Of a stretch of DNA of 64,000 nucleotides, positions 22,905 to 34,454 are shown piece after piece. Source of the stretch: Delphinus delphis (Eukaryota > Chordata > Mammalia > Artiodactyla > Delphinidae). The DNA lies in assembly GCF_949987515.2 (NCBI RefSeq), contig NC_082703.1:13850680-13914679 (forward strand). Direction: 5' to 3'. Within the stretch, counting starts at the first letter, position 1; each line of letters begins with the position of its first letter. A program made the translations under genes and the position numbers. Below the pieces are notes generated by a model, which was given only the letters and a program-made list of their open reading frames with translations, made no database searches and was not told the origin of the DNA.

Positions 22905-24625
22905 GTAAAGTTTTTTGTTTTTTTTTAATGAGTAACATAGGCAAAATTAAAGTCAAAATTTTATTTAAAGAATTCGCGTTATGATTCCCTCCACTGCCAA
23001 TCACCTTAGTTCCTCAATGTTTGAGTCATAATCTTCAAGATAGTCCTTTTAAAAAGAACTTTTGCTCAGACCACAGTTGTCATATTAGTAAGTCCACAAT
23101 TGTGTTTAGTTGGGATTCTTTGATCTCTACTTGAATAGGAGATGCTTCAAAAATTCCCCACCTGTAATCTTTGGGTTCCAGTTTCTTCAAGCAATTTACT
23201 TTAGGGCCCTGGAAGTTAAATTGTAGGAAGTACATTAATATTTTGGCAGATGATCTAAAATATATTGTTCCTTCATCATTTCTAATATTGAAAAGGTTTG
23301 TGACATCCAGTTTTCACTCACGAGCCTAGCAAAACATGTTACAGGTCTCCTTGTCACCACTGCAATAAACTTACTGTGATGGAAACAAATCCTGTGTCTC
23401 AGTGTGGCCGCATCAGTAATATCTGGACACCATGCACAACAGTTCCCATTTGCATCTAGAATGAAGCTTGAAATGAACCATTTTACAGTGAACAGTTCCC
23501 TGGCGTTTAGTGTACTCACAGTGCTATGCAGCCACAGCTGTAAGTCAGGTGCTTCTGGAGGGAAGGAGCCAGTCAGGTCGGTGGCTTTCTTCCTGGGGCG
23601 AATGTTCTGGAACTCTTTTGCCAGACTCTTTGTGGCAACTTTCCTTCTAAGACATGACTTGAGAAGGGATTTTTAAGCTAGGCCTTGAGATGCCACGTTG
23701 ATGAACCTCCTTTAGCACAGCTGCCATGAGAATCCTCTTCCTTAGTGTTGATGGGAGGACAGAAAGTAGGACATGGAGACTTCTGGTCTGTGCTGTGCAT
23801 ATGTGACTTAATTGGGGGCTGACACACAAAGGACATGTAGGAAAGAAGCACAAATAAGTACTGTGTAATTACTGTCTTCTGTACAGTGCTTTCTTCCCAT
23901 ATAGATTTTGAGTAGAGTTCTGGAATGATTGGCAAGGCCATAGGCAGGTATGAGGGTTAAGGGGATGGGGTTGCATTGATTCAAAATTAGGTTGTTACCA
24001 GATTAGGCAGACACGTGTACCATACGTTTATGAGCTGGATGCTGTCATCCATCACTGTTGGGTACCTTCTGTAAACAGAAGTCTGTACCAAACTGGGATT
24101 TTTAGGAGAATAAAATAAAATACCTGGCCGTGGTCATGAGGAGCTGAGATGGGATTTTGGTTGATGTAGTTGTTGACTCTGGTACATATGGAATCTGACT
24201 ATATATGGAGAAATTCATTGCATGTTTGAGGAATGACTGGAAAAAACTGGCTTTTGATTTTCTAGAAGAAAATGTCATATGGAAAAAAATCAGGTATAAT
24301 TTTGAATTTGCTTGACATAGTCATTCTTTTCAGTTATCTACAGTTTAGATCATTTGTTTGCAAGAAATCTCAGGCAGATCTCGAGAGGATGCTGAAAAAG
24401 GAAAAGGCATTGTTTCTGAGGATTTCTCAAAACTTCCAAAACTAATCAGCCTTTTAAGAGGAGGGAAGTGCCTCCTCTTCAGGAATCTTTTACATGTTTC
24501 AGAGTCGTTTATGGATTTGCTTCTGTTTTGAGAGGGATTGCCATCAGCAGTGACTTCTGAACCCCAAAGACTGCGTGAACACTGCCTCCAAAGACAGTCT
24601 AAATTAAATCGGGTACTGCCATATT
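22905..24625. other. Intronic DNA, no confident feature
   Basis: AT-rich, unique-looking sequence. Chance frames only. Confidence 0.4.
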
Positions 24626-24639
24626 AAAAAGATATGGCT

Positions 24640-24838
24640 GGGCTTCCCTGGTGGCGCAGTGGTTGAGAGTCCGCCTGCCGATGCAGGGGATGCGGGTTCG
24701 TGCCCCGGTCCGGGAAGATCCCACATGCCGCGGAGCGGCTGGGCCCGTGAGCCATGGCCGCTGAGCCTGCGCGTCGGGAGCCTGTGCTCCGCACCGAGAG
24801 AGGCCACAACAGTGAGAGGCCCGCGTACCGCAAAAAAA
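24640..24838 (+). mobile_element. CHR-type SINE, short form
   Basis: A complete sense copy with A tail. The target duplication AAAAAGATATGGCTG occurs at 24626-24640 and again from about 24838. This is one of only three sense copies in the intron. Confidence 0.95.
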
Positions 24839-24852
24839 AAAAAGATATGGCT

Positions 24853-25270
24853 GCTGTTTAGAGATGTCTTTGTTGAGGGACACTTTGTTGGGGTGGTTTA
24901 CTATTCTTAGCATATTAAATGTTGAGAGAATTAAAGAGTTAATTTTCTTGGGTCCTCCCCGCTCCTAAAATGAAGCATGTGATCTGAACATTGTATTAGT
25001 ACTGTGTTACAGTAGTAGTGAATTTGGAGGTAGTAGAACACGCCTCCCTTTCTTTCTTTCTTTTTTTTTTGAAAAGAGGATGTTTAGAAAAAAGATAATG
25101 GAGAAGGAAAATATGAAATCAAAATAATATTTCTCCTAGGTACTGTTGTTTTATGAACTTTATTACTGTTCCCATGAGATTCTTATTTTTCATGCCATAG
25201 AGGTTATTATTGTATTAATCATCACATCAGTCATTCTAAGGGTATAGGGTTGGGAGAAAATATGATAATC
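24853..25270. other. Intronic DNA, nothing recognised
   Basis: Contains a CTTT-rich/T-run near 25048-25070 only. Confidence 0.4.
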
Positions 25271-25274
25271 GGTG

Positions 25275-25480
25275 ACACTGTTGAGTTCCTGTCATGTTCT
25301 AGAGACAGTGCTAAGTGCTTCTTATGGGTGAGCTCACTGAATCCCCCCAGCAACCCTAGGGGGTCGATATTGTCATTGTCCTGACTTTCAGGGGGAGAAA
25401 TTGAATATCAGAAAGTTAAGTGAGTCCCCCAGAATTAGAACACTCTGGGATTTCAGCCCCGACCCTCTGCTTCTACCCTC
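25275..25480 (-). repeat. MIR SINE (antisense)
   Basis: Reads 'tgttctagagacagtgctaagtgctt…agctcactgaatcc…caaccctagg…gggagaaattgaa', the reverse-strand MIR order. Confidence 0.65.
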
Positions 25481-25484
25481 TGTC

Positions 25485-26680
25485 CTGCTCTGCCCCTCGG
25501 GGTCAGGTTGCCCACTACCCTCCAGGGTACACAAACTCACCTCTGTCCCCCTCTTTCCTAGACATCCATTCTGTGTCACTGCGTGCTGTTCACTGTCTCA
25601 GTGTTGGACATACAGGGTCTGGTAAGGCATGGGACCTGCCCACGCAGAGGTCAGCAGAGGTCATGGTCAGGTGCCAGTGAGAGGTATGGTCTCAGAGAGG
25701 GGTTCCTGAAAGGGCTGCATTGCAACTGAGTGTGATTTCCAGTCCCAGTCAATCACATGGAGAAGTGGGGAAGGGTATTTCAAATTAGAATGTCTCTTAA
25801 AAAGGCGGAGGGCGTTCAGATAGATCAGCAGGCCGTGCCTGGGGATGGGTGTGTGTGCACAAAAGCAGTTAGCAGTTGTCATAAAGAAGAGGCTTCTTGA
25901 TGGTAAGTATCATTTATGGACTGGTCAGAGTTTGCCAGTGGCCACTGCTGCCCCGTGAGCTAGAGTTTTGGGAGCTCTATCTGAGCTCATTCCTTGTCCA
26001 TCAGGCAGGGCTCTGTCGAGACCATGGAGGGGATTTACGGCTCAGAGAGCTGGAGGGTGGTTTCAGATGGTTTGCTCAGGCTCGCGATCAAGTTACTGTC
26101 GGGCTGACAGAGCACCTGTCCTGTGTGATCCCTGGCTAAGCGTGCCCCTGGTCCGGTTCTCTGGTCTGAGTCCAGAGAGAACACGCACGTTGGCTGCTCC
26201 CCCAGCCAGATGGCTGCATGCCTCTGCGATCACTAGGAATGTATCCAGAACATCGATTTTCCTGACTTGAAATCTTACCATAACAGATCCTGCAATAAAG
26301 GCGAATTTAGCTGTAACACAAATAGCATTTTATTCTGGACTGAGTTTCCCTGTCTTTACTTTGGGATTTCTTGTGACACCACAGACTGACTGCAAATACT
26401 GTTCTTTTAATTAATTTTGCACCGATGGAACAGGATATTTTATGCACTTTGTTTGGACTCCACTTACCACGCTGTGATGGCGTCTTCTTGCACCTTTCAT
26501 CATATCACCACTGGAGTTTGTCTTCCCCTGCCTCTCAATTTATCAAAATATACTTAGTTACATTTTAGTTGAAATCCTAGGAGGTGCAAGATATTAAAAA
26601 ACTTTGTTTTGTTTATATTTGCTTAATAGTTTGACTTGAAACACTTGGAATTTTGTGTTGCATTTTAAAACGGAAGCATT
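25485..26680. other. Intronic DNA, no confident feature
   Basis: Chance open frames at 25401-26281 overlap each other on both strands and show no domain. Confidence 0.4.
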
Positions 26681-26684
26681 ATAA

Positions 26685-26885
26685 TATAGTGGTTATTTGC
26701 AAGGGCTCTTGAGACTCTGCTGGGTTCGAATCCCTGTTCCACTTGTTAGCTGTGTGACTTTGGTTGTCATAATAGTTTCTGTCTCATAGGCTGGCCCTGC
26801 ATGTTGAGTTAATACAAGTAAAATGCTTTGAACAATGCTTGACGCATGGCAGGGCTCCCTTAGGTATTAGCTGCTGCAGCGGATG
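26685..26885 (+). repeat. MIR SINE
   Basis: Contains 'tatagtggttatttgcaagggctc', 'gggttcgaatccctgttccact', 'agctgtgtgactttgg' and the 3' 'gcttgacgcatggca' segment, in MIR order. Confidence 0.8.
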
Positions 26886-26889
26886 TTTC

Positions 26890-27795
26890 TACCGTTATTC
26901 CAGAAAGCACAAGTCTAAAGATCTATTTAGAAATCTGATAAGCTTATGGATAAAAGTCTCTTTTCATAGGAGTATAGTACAGTGTGATTCCTATTCATGA
27001 ATACCTTATGCTTTTTTCAAAATGCATTTTTCCCATTATTAAAACATTTGCAAACTTGGAGTATAAAGGGGAAAAAAATACTCATAGTTGGTATCTAACA
27101 TAATTACACATTTTGCTCTATTTCTTTTCAGTTTTTTTCCCTTTAAGTTTAGGTTTATTAAAATGTGATAATCATATTTTATAAATAATTAAAAAAAATT
27201 TTAACCTAAGCTACCATGAGTATGGTTTCATGTTACTAGTAGCTACACAGTAATTGTAAATGCTTGCATAATAGTACATCAAGGAAGTGTTTACCTTTGT
27301 TTATTTAAACATTAGACACTTGAGTAGTTTCAAGTTTTGTTGTTATGAGTAATTCTGTGATGACTGTACTTCTTTATAAAAGCTCTTATTTGGGCAGTAA
27401 TCCTAGAAACAGACTCATTGAGTCAAAGGCAAAGAATGTCTAAGGTTCAGTACATGCTTATGTTGCTTTTCATTTGAGGAACACTGTGCTACCTGCATAG
27501 GATTCTGGAATGATTTCACTGCATTTCCTCAGCATTGGGTATCATCTTAAAAATGCACTAACAATGAATGGAAAACAATATATCACTGATAGATCAAATT
27601 TTAATTAGGGAACATGCATGTTTTCCTCTATGAATGTTGCCTAATTGTGTTGCTTCTTTTGTGAATTGTCTGATCATGTCTTTTGGGATCGTCTTATTGG
27701 TATTTTTTTTTAATCACAGTGATTTCTTATAATCATAGAGTTCAGTTTACATTAACACTTTATATATGAAAGATGATAACCTTTTGACTATCAAA
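26890..27795. other. AT-rich intronic DNA
   Basis: Parts near 27300-27430 ('gtagtttcaagttttgttgttatgagtaattctgtgatga') look like an old L1 3' region, but divergence is too great for a firm call. Confidence 0.35.
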
Positions 27796-27796
27796 C

Positions 27797-28232
27797 TGTC
27801 AGGGAGGGGAACACTTCCCTCTACCCATTTTGGTTCTTTTGGCTGGTCTAATAATTAAGTTGACACAAGGCAGATTAAGAGGAGGAAAAAAACAAATTTC
27901 ATTTCACATGGATGGGGGTGCTATAGATAGGGGACCTAAGAACTGACCAAAGCAGGCTGTTTATATACCTTTTAGACAAAGAAACAATAAATTTGTGAAG
28001 AACTGACAAGATAAACTTAGGCTTGGGCACTAATTACTGAAGAGGCTAAGCACAGTTTGTTTATACAGCCTTCTCTACCTTGAGTTCCCTATCTCTGGCG
28101 ATTAGAATATCTCTACTTTCGGGGTTGGGACAAAGGAGGGTCAGAGTCCTTCTTGTAGTGGCTGTTTAACTTTAATTCAAAATAGTATGTCAAAGTGGCA
28201 TATTTTGGGGTGGCCTGCCCTGACCCCCTTCA
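27797..28232 (+). mobile_element. Probable solitary LTR of an old endogenous retrovirus-like element
   Basis: Starts TGTCAGGGAGGGGAACACTT and ends GACCCCCTTCA, with 5'-TG and CA-3' termini and about 436 bp in length. The internal order (aggcagattaag…, 'tgaccaaagcaggctgtttatataccttttag', 'ggtggcctgccctgac') resembles a mammalian LTR. I could not name the family, and no clear flanking duplication remains. No internal viral genes are present. Confidence 0.5.
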
Positions 28233-28369
28233 TCCTTAAGGTGTTTTTGCCTTTTTGATGTTTAAAAAACTTAGGATGTTTTGAAGTTTTAAATTTCATT
28301 TGATACAATGTATTGATAGCTTCCTTTGTGATTGAATGAAATACCGTTACTATTTTTCTGAATGCAGAG

Positions 28370-28785
28370 AAGTAACAGAAGGGATCACACAGTGAACCAT
28401 AATTCTTTACCCATATAACGTCTACTGACCATAAAAAAGTAATACCTGTACGTGGATGGTATATTCAACAGCAAAAACCCCTCTCACCCCCCTCCCCGAG
28501 GCCCCTTTCTCCTCAGTAAACTGTTTCTTGTTATTGCTTTCAAGGAAAATAAAACATGTATTTGCAAATATTTTAACCTGAAAGAGATCATGCTGTAGTC
28601 ATTGCTCAGCACCTTGCTTTTGGTCACGTAAAATATATTTTGGAGATGTTTCCATATGAGCAGTTATAAACCTATTGTGTGTGTGTACATACACATATAG
28701 CATAATATTCTACCAATGGATGTACTGTTTAGTTAGTCCTATATTGACAGACCTTTGGTTCTTTCCAGATTATTTTATAGATTTT
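28370..28785 (-). mobile_element. Old L1 (L1M/HAL1-like) 3' fragment, antisense
   Basis: 'agagatcatgctgtagtcattgctcagcaccttgctttt…ttggagatgtttccatat…aatattctaccaatggatgta' follows the familiar reverse-strand L1M 3' order. A SINE inserted at its right side. Confidence 0.6.
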
Positions 28786-28994
28786 TTTTTTTTTTTTTCT
28801 CGGTACGCGGGCTGTTGGCCACTGTTGTGGCCTCTCCCATTGCGGAGCACAGGCTCCGGACGCACAAGCTCAGTGGCCATGGCTCATGGGCCCAGCCGCT
28901 CCGCGGCATGTGGGATCATCCCAGACCGGGGCACGAACCCGTGTCCCCTGCATCGGCAGGCGGACTCTCAACCACTGCGCCACCAGGGAAGCCC
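28786..28994 (-). mobile_element. CHR-type SINE, short form
   Basis: Complete copy with target duplication TATTTTATAGATTTT at 28771-28785 and 28995-29009. Confidence 0.95.
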
Positions 28995-29009
28995 TATTTT
29001 ATAGATTTT

Positions 29010-31370
29010 AAACTAAGTTCTCCACCTTCCAGAATTTTATTTCCTTCAGGGTTGGTGACCCCTCTTTGTGTTCAGGACACTGTCGAGATGCAATTAGAAA
29101 AAGACAAATCTCTGAGTCAAATGATGGGACTTAAAAAGGGGCTTGGGAATGATAAAAGCTTAACTCTGTCATTTAAAATAAGGGTAATCTTTTTAATTGG
29201 CTTCTGTGATGCCTAGTGGAATACCATTGTTTGCAGCATAATTATGCATTTCCCAGCTTAATTCATCCATTATAACATGATGTAATGTTTAGACATACAT
29301 AGCAATAATTACAAATCTCGCGTGTCTTCAGATAAATACACCACTGATCAAAATAAGACAGTGGCAGCACGAATAGTGCTGTGTCCATGGGGGACATTAA
29401 TGAAAAATAATTGATAATGAACCGTATCTCATTGGCTCAAAACATTGCTTGGTAGAAACATGCCTTTCTATCCCAACTGTCATGTAGAGGCCAGTCCCCC
29501 TGTGCCAGTGGGGCCGTTTTCACTTCTGCCCTGTAACTAGCCCCAGAGTTCCACACCATTGTATTTTCTAGACCTCAGCTTCGTGTGTTATGCACAGATG
29601 TGCCCTGGATATTTTATCCTGGGACCAGTAGGGGTCAAAATTTAAGAGATTATCCGAACTGTCTGCTTCTCTGTGTGTGTGTGTCATGAATAAAGAATGG
29701 GTCTAACCCAGCCCACTAAAATGTGTTTGACCTGGAAGAACAGTAAACAATTAAATCCTGGTAGAGTGGCTTGTGTGTTTAAAAAGCTACTTAGTTGTGT
29801 ATTTTGCTTAAAGCAAACAAAATCATCATCAGTCAGGTTCTTGGAGAAAAGAGATTGTTCACAGGGTCCAATGAAGTGTTTGGTCTTTAAAATCCTCCTT
29901 CTTATAGTAAATGTCCAGATTGGTTCAGACAGCATGGAGGGAAAGAGGAAGCCACGTTTTCTGAACATGTTATTAAAGCAAATATTGGCTGGGATTCTTG
30001 ACTCACCTTAGCTGTACATCGACATGGCATAGCTGAGGTGCCTTTGATTCAGGGGGCTTGTTACAGGTGAATCACATGGGGAAGAGCTAAAAAGAGAGAT
30101 GGGAATTTTCTAGAACGCTGTGACGCCCCAAACAGCTCACTGGTCTCCTGAGAGCTGGGTCATTTCGTGTCCAGGTTACAGAAACAAAAAATGAGATGCG
30201 AAGCCCCTGTAGGAGGATGCATCTGTCTCCTTTACTGACACTACTCACCCCCAGATGGCTAGTGAGTGGCATGGCCCTGGTTGTGCCCCCCTCTAGTTTG
30301 GGGCAGGTGTTCTTTTGAATTTCTTTCTTTTATTAAGCCTCTGCGGCTATGCATGCCTTCTCCCCTCCCCGAGAAAAACACACATGCTCACCCTCTGGTC
30401 ACTGTATAATGTAGTGTGCATTCCCACTGGCTAGTACCTTGTTTCCATCTTTTTATTCTTGGTGTAGGGAGAAGGAAAATTCACTAGTTTTCTGTTTGGT
30501 CATTTCAGGAATTTGCCTTTGGGGCTCTTGGACCAGGCTTTCCTGTAGCCACACAGAGTTTATCGGGTCTGTGTTAACCTCTCAACCACTTCTTGAAAAC
30601 TGTTGATGCCGCTGAGCCTTGACTGTGTGACAGGGCATAGCATTAAAATCTCACCCAGATAGCGTCCCAGATGATGGCGTCTTGTTGGTTACCAGGGCTG
30701 TTAAAATTTTTTTGCTGAGCCAAAAAAAACAGGTGACTGTTTCCAGGAATTGAAAAGCTGCTGCACACCCGGTCCCAGGTGTTCCATGAAGGTTGGATCA
30801 CTCATGTCATCCCTTTTTACAGTCCATAAATCTTCTGATTTATTTTGCCATCTGGGATTCAAGACATGTTTATTCGTGGGGGGATTTCCATTGAAATCAG
30901 AGCCCGCTGTCAAGCAGGAGAAAGAATCAGGAATTAGAATGGTGTACATTGTTCTTTGTTAGAAAAGGACCCTCGTTCTTTGGTTGTAGACAAATATTTG
31001 CTTTTGCAGAATCTAGTGGTGTGTCGGTGCCTTTGTTCGCATCCATGCGACAAGCACGCTCTCTCGCCTTCTAAGGACTCAGGTGCACACGGGGCGCAAT
31101 CTGATAATGCTTGGAATCTGGGTGTGTGCTACTGAAAGTACGAATACCTTTCTGCTTCCTACTCCTCTGACTTAGCTAATTTCTGTAATGGGACAGATCT
31201 TTATCCCAAGGAGTCTACATAGTTTCCTACGGAGGGTGATATTGGAAAAAATGTCCCTTTAACTATAGCTAGAGATGAATATTGCCATTTCTTGTGTTAT
31301 GCTAAACCAGCATCAGAGCAAGAGGCCTTACATCTTTTATCTTTCCAAGCCAGTGGATTAGGGAGGAAAG
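29010..31370. other. Intronic DNA, largely unique
   Basis: No exon or confident repeat. Chance open frames at 29684-30011 occur on both strands and carry no domain. Confidence 0.4.
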
Positions 31371-31374
31371 AAGC

Positions 31375-31545
31375 CTGGATCTCTGGAAAGCCACCCTGAA
31401 CCTCAGTTTCTTCATCTGTGAATGAGGAGAAATAATTCTAACACTTCCTAAGCATTCGCTCTTGCTATCACAGCCTCCTCAGATGTTATGAGTATTTAAA
31501 CGAATTCATGCACGCCAAGGGTCCAGAGTAGTTTTTACCACATAG
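31375..31545 (+). repeat. MIR 3' fragment
   Basis: 'aacctcagtttcttcatctgtgaatgagg' followed by 'cagatgttatgagtatttaaacgaattcatg' fits the MIR 3' half. Confidence 0.55.
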
Positions 31546-31547
31546 TA

Positions 31548-31630
31548 TTGGGTTGGCCAAAAAGTTCGTTCAGGGTTTTCCTTAAGATGCGATGAAAAAC
31601 CCGAACGAACTTCTTGGCCAGCCCACTCCA
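31548..31630. mobile_element. Mariner-derived miniature inverted-repeat element (hairpin)
   Basis: Two arms of about 34 bases are nearly complementary: TTGGGTTGGCCAAAAAGTTC… on the left and the complement of it on the right (…GAACTTCTTGGCCAGCCCA). They are separated by a loop near 31582-31591. A TA dinucleotide precedes the left arm, as expected of mariner insertion. The last few bases of the right end are degraded. An RNA copy would fold into a hairpin of about 80 nt. Confidence 0.85.
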
Positions 31631-31639
31631 TGTTAGCTC

Positions 31640-32500
31640 ATGATCCCTGTTTCCAGGGGAGGAACTTGGTTGGGTACGTGTGGCAGGGCCCAGGCTGTCC
31701 TCCAGAACCTACGTTCTCTGCCACCACCCTATACTGTCTCTCTCATTCCACCTGCCATGAACGGGTGGTTGGTTGAATGAAAAATGGAATAACATGTGCG
31801 AAAGACGTGTGTTTAACTCTGCAGTGACAGACTGTAAGCGTTAACTGGGAATCTACAGTGACGATAGGGCGGGTGATGGGGAGTCCGGGGTCAATAGGCC
31901 TTGATCCCAGGAAGCTGCAGTTTAGGGAAGTGGTGCACACAGTAAATGTACAGTTGCAGTGCTGTGTAATAAATGCCAAGTTAAAAAAGATCTCCAGGGG
32001 CCAGGAGAGGCCTGAGGAGGGGAGCTCTCTGGAACCCCATGGGTGGGGTTGGATGGATGGGAGCAGGTCTCTAGCTGAGTGGAGGTGATGCTAGAGGAGT
32101 TTCTGCAAACCACCAGGTCCCCTGAAGTGCGATGGAGCTGGGACGGGGAAGGGGGTCTCACAGATTATCAGGAGCCAGTTCTTTTACTTATCAGTGCACA
32201 TGCCATGTCAATATTTTTTAGCCTATCTACCTGATAAGCTAAAATTCTTGGCAGAGTTCTTGGCAGCATGATATAAAGCTAAAATATTTTTAGTTGATTT
32301 GATGATTTTTTTTTTTCCCCTAGGGTGAGAAGGGTCAGATGGGGGAAGTGTCAAGTGTACCTTTTGTAAGACCACTCAGGGCAGCGGCATGGAAGATGGA
32401 CGTGAATGGAGTGGGAATAGAGTCAGGGGATCACTCTGAGGTCATTCAGGCGTTATATGATATGGGACCCCAGGCAAGTCCCTAGGAATGAAGGAAACAG
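31640..32500. other. Intronic DNA, nothing recognised
   Basis: Unique-looking sequence. Chance frames only. Confidence 0.4.
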
Positions 32501-32548
32501 TCCCAGATGTGAATGAGGGCCTCTCCGCCTGGCTGGGAGATCTTGGGC

Positions 32549-32618
32549 GAGCTAAGTACGTCTCTGGGCCTCACTTTCCTGTCAAGCTAAGTACCTCTTG
32601 GGGCCTCACTTGCCTGCC
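32549..32618. repeat. 35-bp imperfect tandem duplication in a MIR-like segment
   Basis: Unit one, 32549-32583 (gagctaagtacgtctctggg…), is followed directly by unit two, 32584-32618 (aagctaagtacctcttgggg…). Each has the 'gggcctcactt.cctg' core of MIR. Confidence 0.85.
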
Positions 32619-32639
32619 ATGTCTCTTTGATCGGGTGTA

Positions 32640-34260
32640 CGGGATGGGATGGATTTTAACCACAGTGAGAAGAGAACTGGGGCGTTTATTTTTAAAACAG
32701 AAAGCAGAAGTGATTTGATAAGATTAATTTCAACAGAACTGATATATGTTGCCTGCTGGCTTAATAGTTTTATTAGGGCTTCCTCCCTATGATGGAAACC
32801 AAGTGAATTCTAGTAGATGTGTCGTCTTAGGTTTGTAAGTAATGTCATTTGCAGAAGAGTAAAGTTCCCCATTTGTTCCTCAATTTGGAAGGATCGTGTA
32901 GAAATCAGCAACTTTAAAAATACCCAGCAACCTTTCACCAATTTAAAATATTGAAAGGATAAATGATGCTGATGGCGGCTGGCTGGGCATCATGAATTAT
33001 GGATGTGGCGTGCCCTGGAGCTCTTTATGGCTGTGCATGACGAACCATCTTTTGTTCTAGCTTATTTTCATTGGGGTGCTTGTAAAAGAAGAGGTCAAAG
33101 CCAATGCATTAAAGAGATCTGTTTGGGGCAGGATGATCGTTTTTTGCCATCCTATTCTGTTAGTTGCTTTCGTTGGCGCTTTGTTTATTCATTGTCAAAT
33201 TGGTCCGCAGTAGGGTGGGATCTGGGGACAGTGGCGGAGGACCCCCTGTGGAGTTAACAGCTGTGGGTCAGGCTAATGATAGAGCAGGGGGCTCGCACAC
33301 CCCTTGTTGGTTCCCTGCGTCTCTAAAGCAATTCTCTTCCTGCTCCCTTCTTTCTCTGAGCTGCACCCTCTTTAAATTCTTCAAGGCAGTGGGCGGCCAT
33401 GAAGTAAAAACGGGTTTATGCTCCGTATAAAAGCAGGTGAGGCCTTAAGCACTTTATAACCTGATAATAGTAAAATAAAATAAATTGGAATAAATTATTC
33501 ACATGCCCATGATCTTTTCTCCCACTAATTTTCTCTAGACTCTCAATGCAATTAGAGAGGATTAAAAAAACATGAAACACAGCAGAAAATTAGTTTGTGC
33601 TCTTTTTTTCCCCTCCCCTCCCCTCCCCTGGCCAAGATTCCTTTAGAATCTGAGTATGCTATCCAAGGTACCATTTAAATTTCATACATGAAGTCATGAT
33701 GACTGTAAGTGGAAGCTGGTGGTCACATTGCTTATTTTGGTCATTCATATCTCCTTTCTGTAGTGAAAGCGCTACCTACTTTGTGAGGGCCGAGCCTCCC
33801 AGACACAGATATCAGACCTGGCTCACCTAGAATCAATTAGAAAAGGTCTACCCACCGCATTTCGTTTGTGGTTAGGTGAGCTGTCTCATCTGCCCTAAGA
33901 CGATCGATTGTGGGATGCTCAGAGGCAAACATCGAAATAGTTGGGAGTGGCTCCAGATCGAGGCTCCAGGGCCCACGGCTGCCTCTGGAAGTGCACATCT
34001 ACCGAGGGCTGGTCCGTGTATTCATCAGAGTTCCAATGTAGTCAGATGCAAAACGTTGGGGCTATTCTGATTTCAGTGGTTAATTACGGTTTTAGTTCAT
34101 ACTAAAATTAAAAAAAAAAATCTTTGCAGGAAAAACTATTTAACTCAGTTTGTCTATATTATTAACTAAAAGACATAACACAGTGTGCATGCAATGTAGA
34201 GAAATGGGATAACGCCTGGAGGTTACACATAGGTAGAAATTTGCCTGGATATGCATCCAC
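32640..34260. other. Intronic DNA, nothing recognised
   Basis: Includes a CCCCT-rich tract at 33610-33630. No exon seen. Confidence 0.4.
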
Positions 34261-34264
34261 TTAA

Positions 34265-34450
34265 TCCTGTATTCATTCAGCAGAAATTCACGGAGGCCTC
34301 CCAGCAAGGGCCGGGCACCAGGGGACTTCCAGCAGGAATCACGCTCAGGGCCTGTCCTCAAGGACCTTGGTCCAGAAAGAGAGATGAGGCTTAGGCACCA
34401 CTATGAGACATTGTAAAATGGGTCTAGACCCTGTGCCATGAGAATTCAGT
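34265..34450 (+). repeat. L2 fragment
   Basis: 'ttcattcagcagaaattcacgg…ggccgggcaccaggg…cctgtcctcaaggaccttggtcc' follows the L2 3' order. Confidence 0.5.
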
Positions 34451-34454
34451 AGAG

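Noticed and set aside
27797..28232. Complete endogenous retrovirus
   Set aside because: Only one LTR-like unit is seen; no second LTR, primer site or gag/pol/env-like frames nearby.
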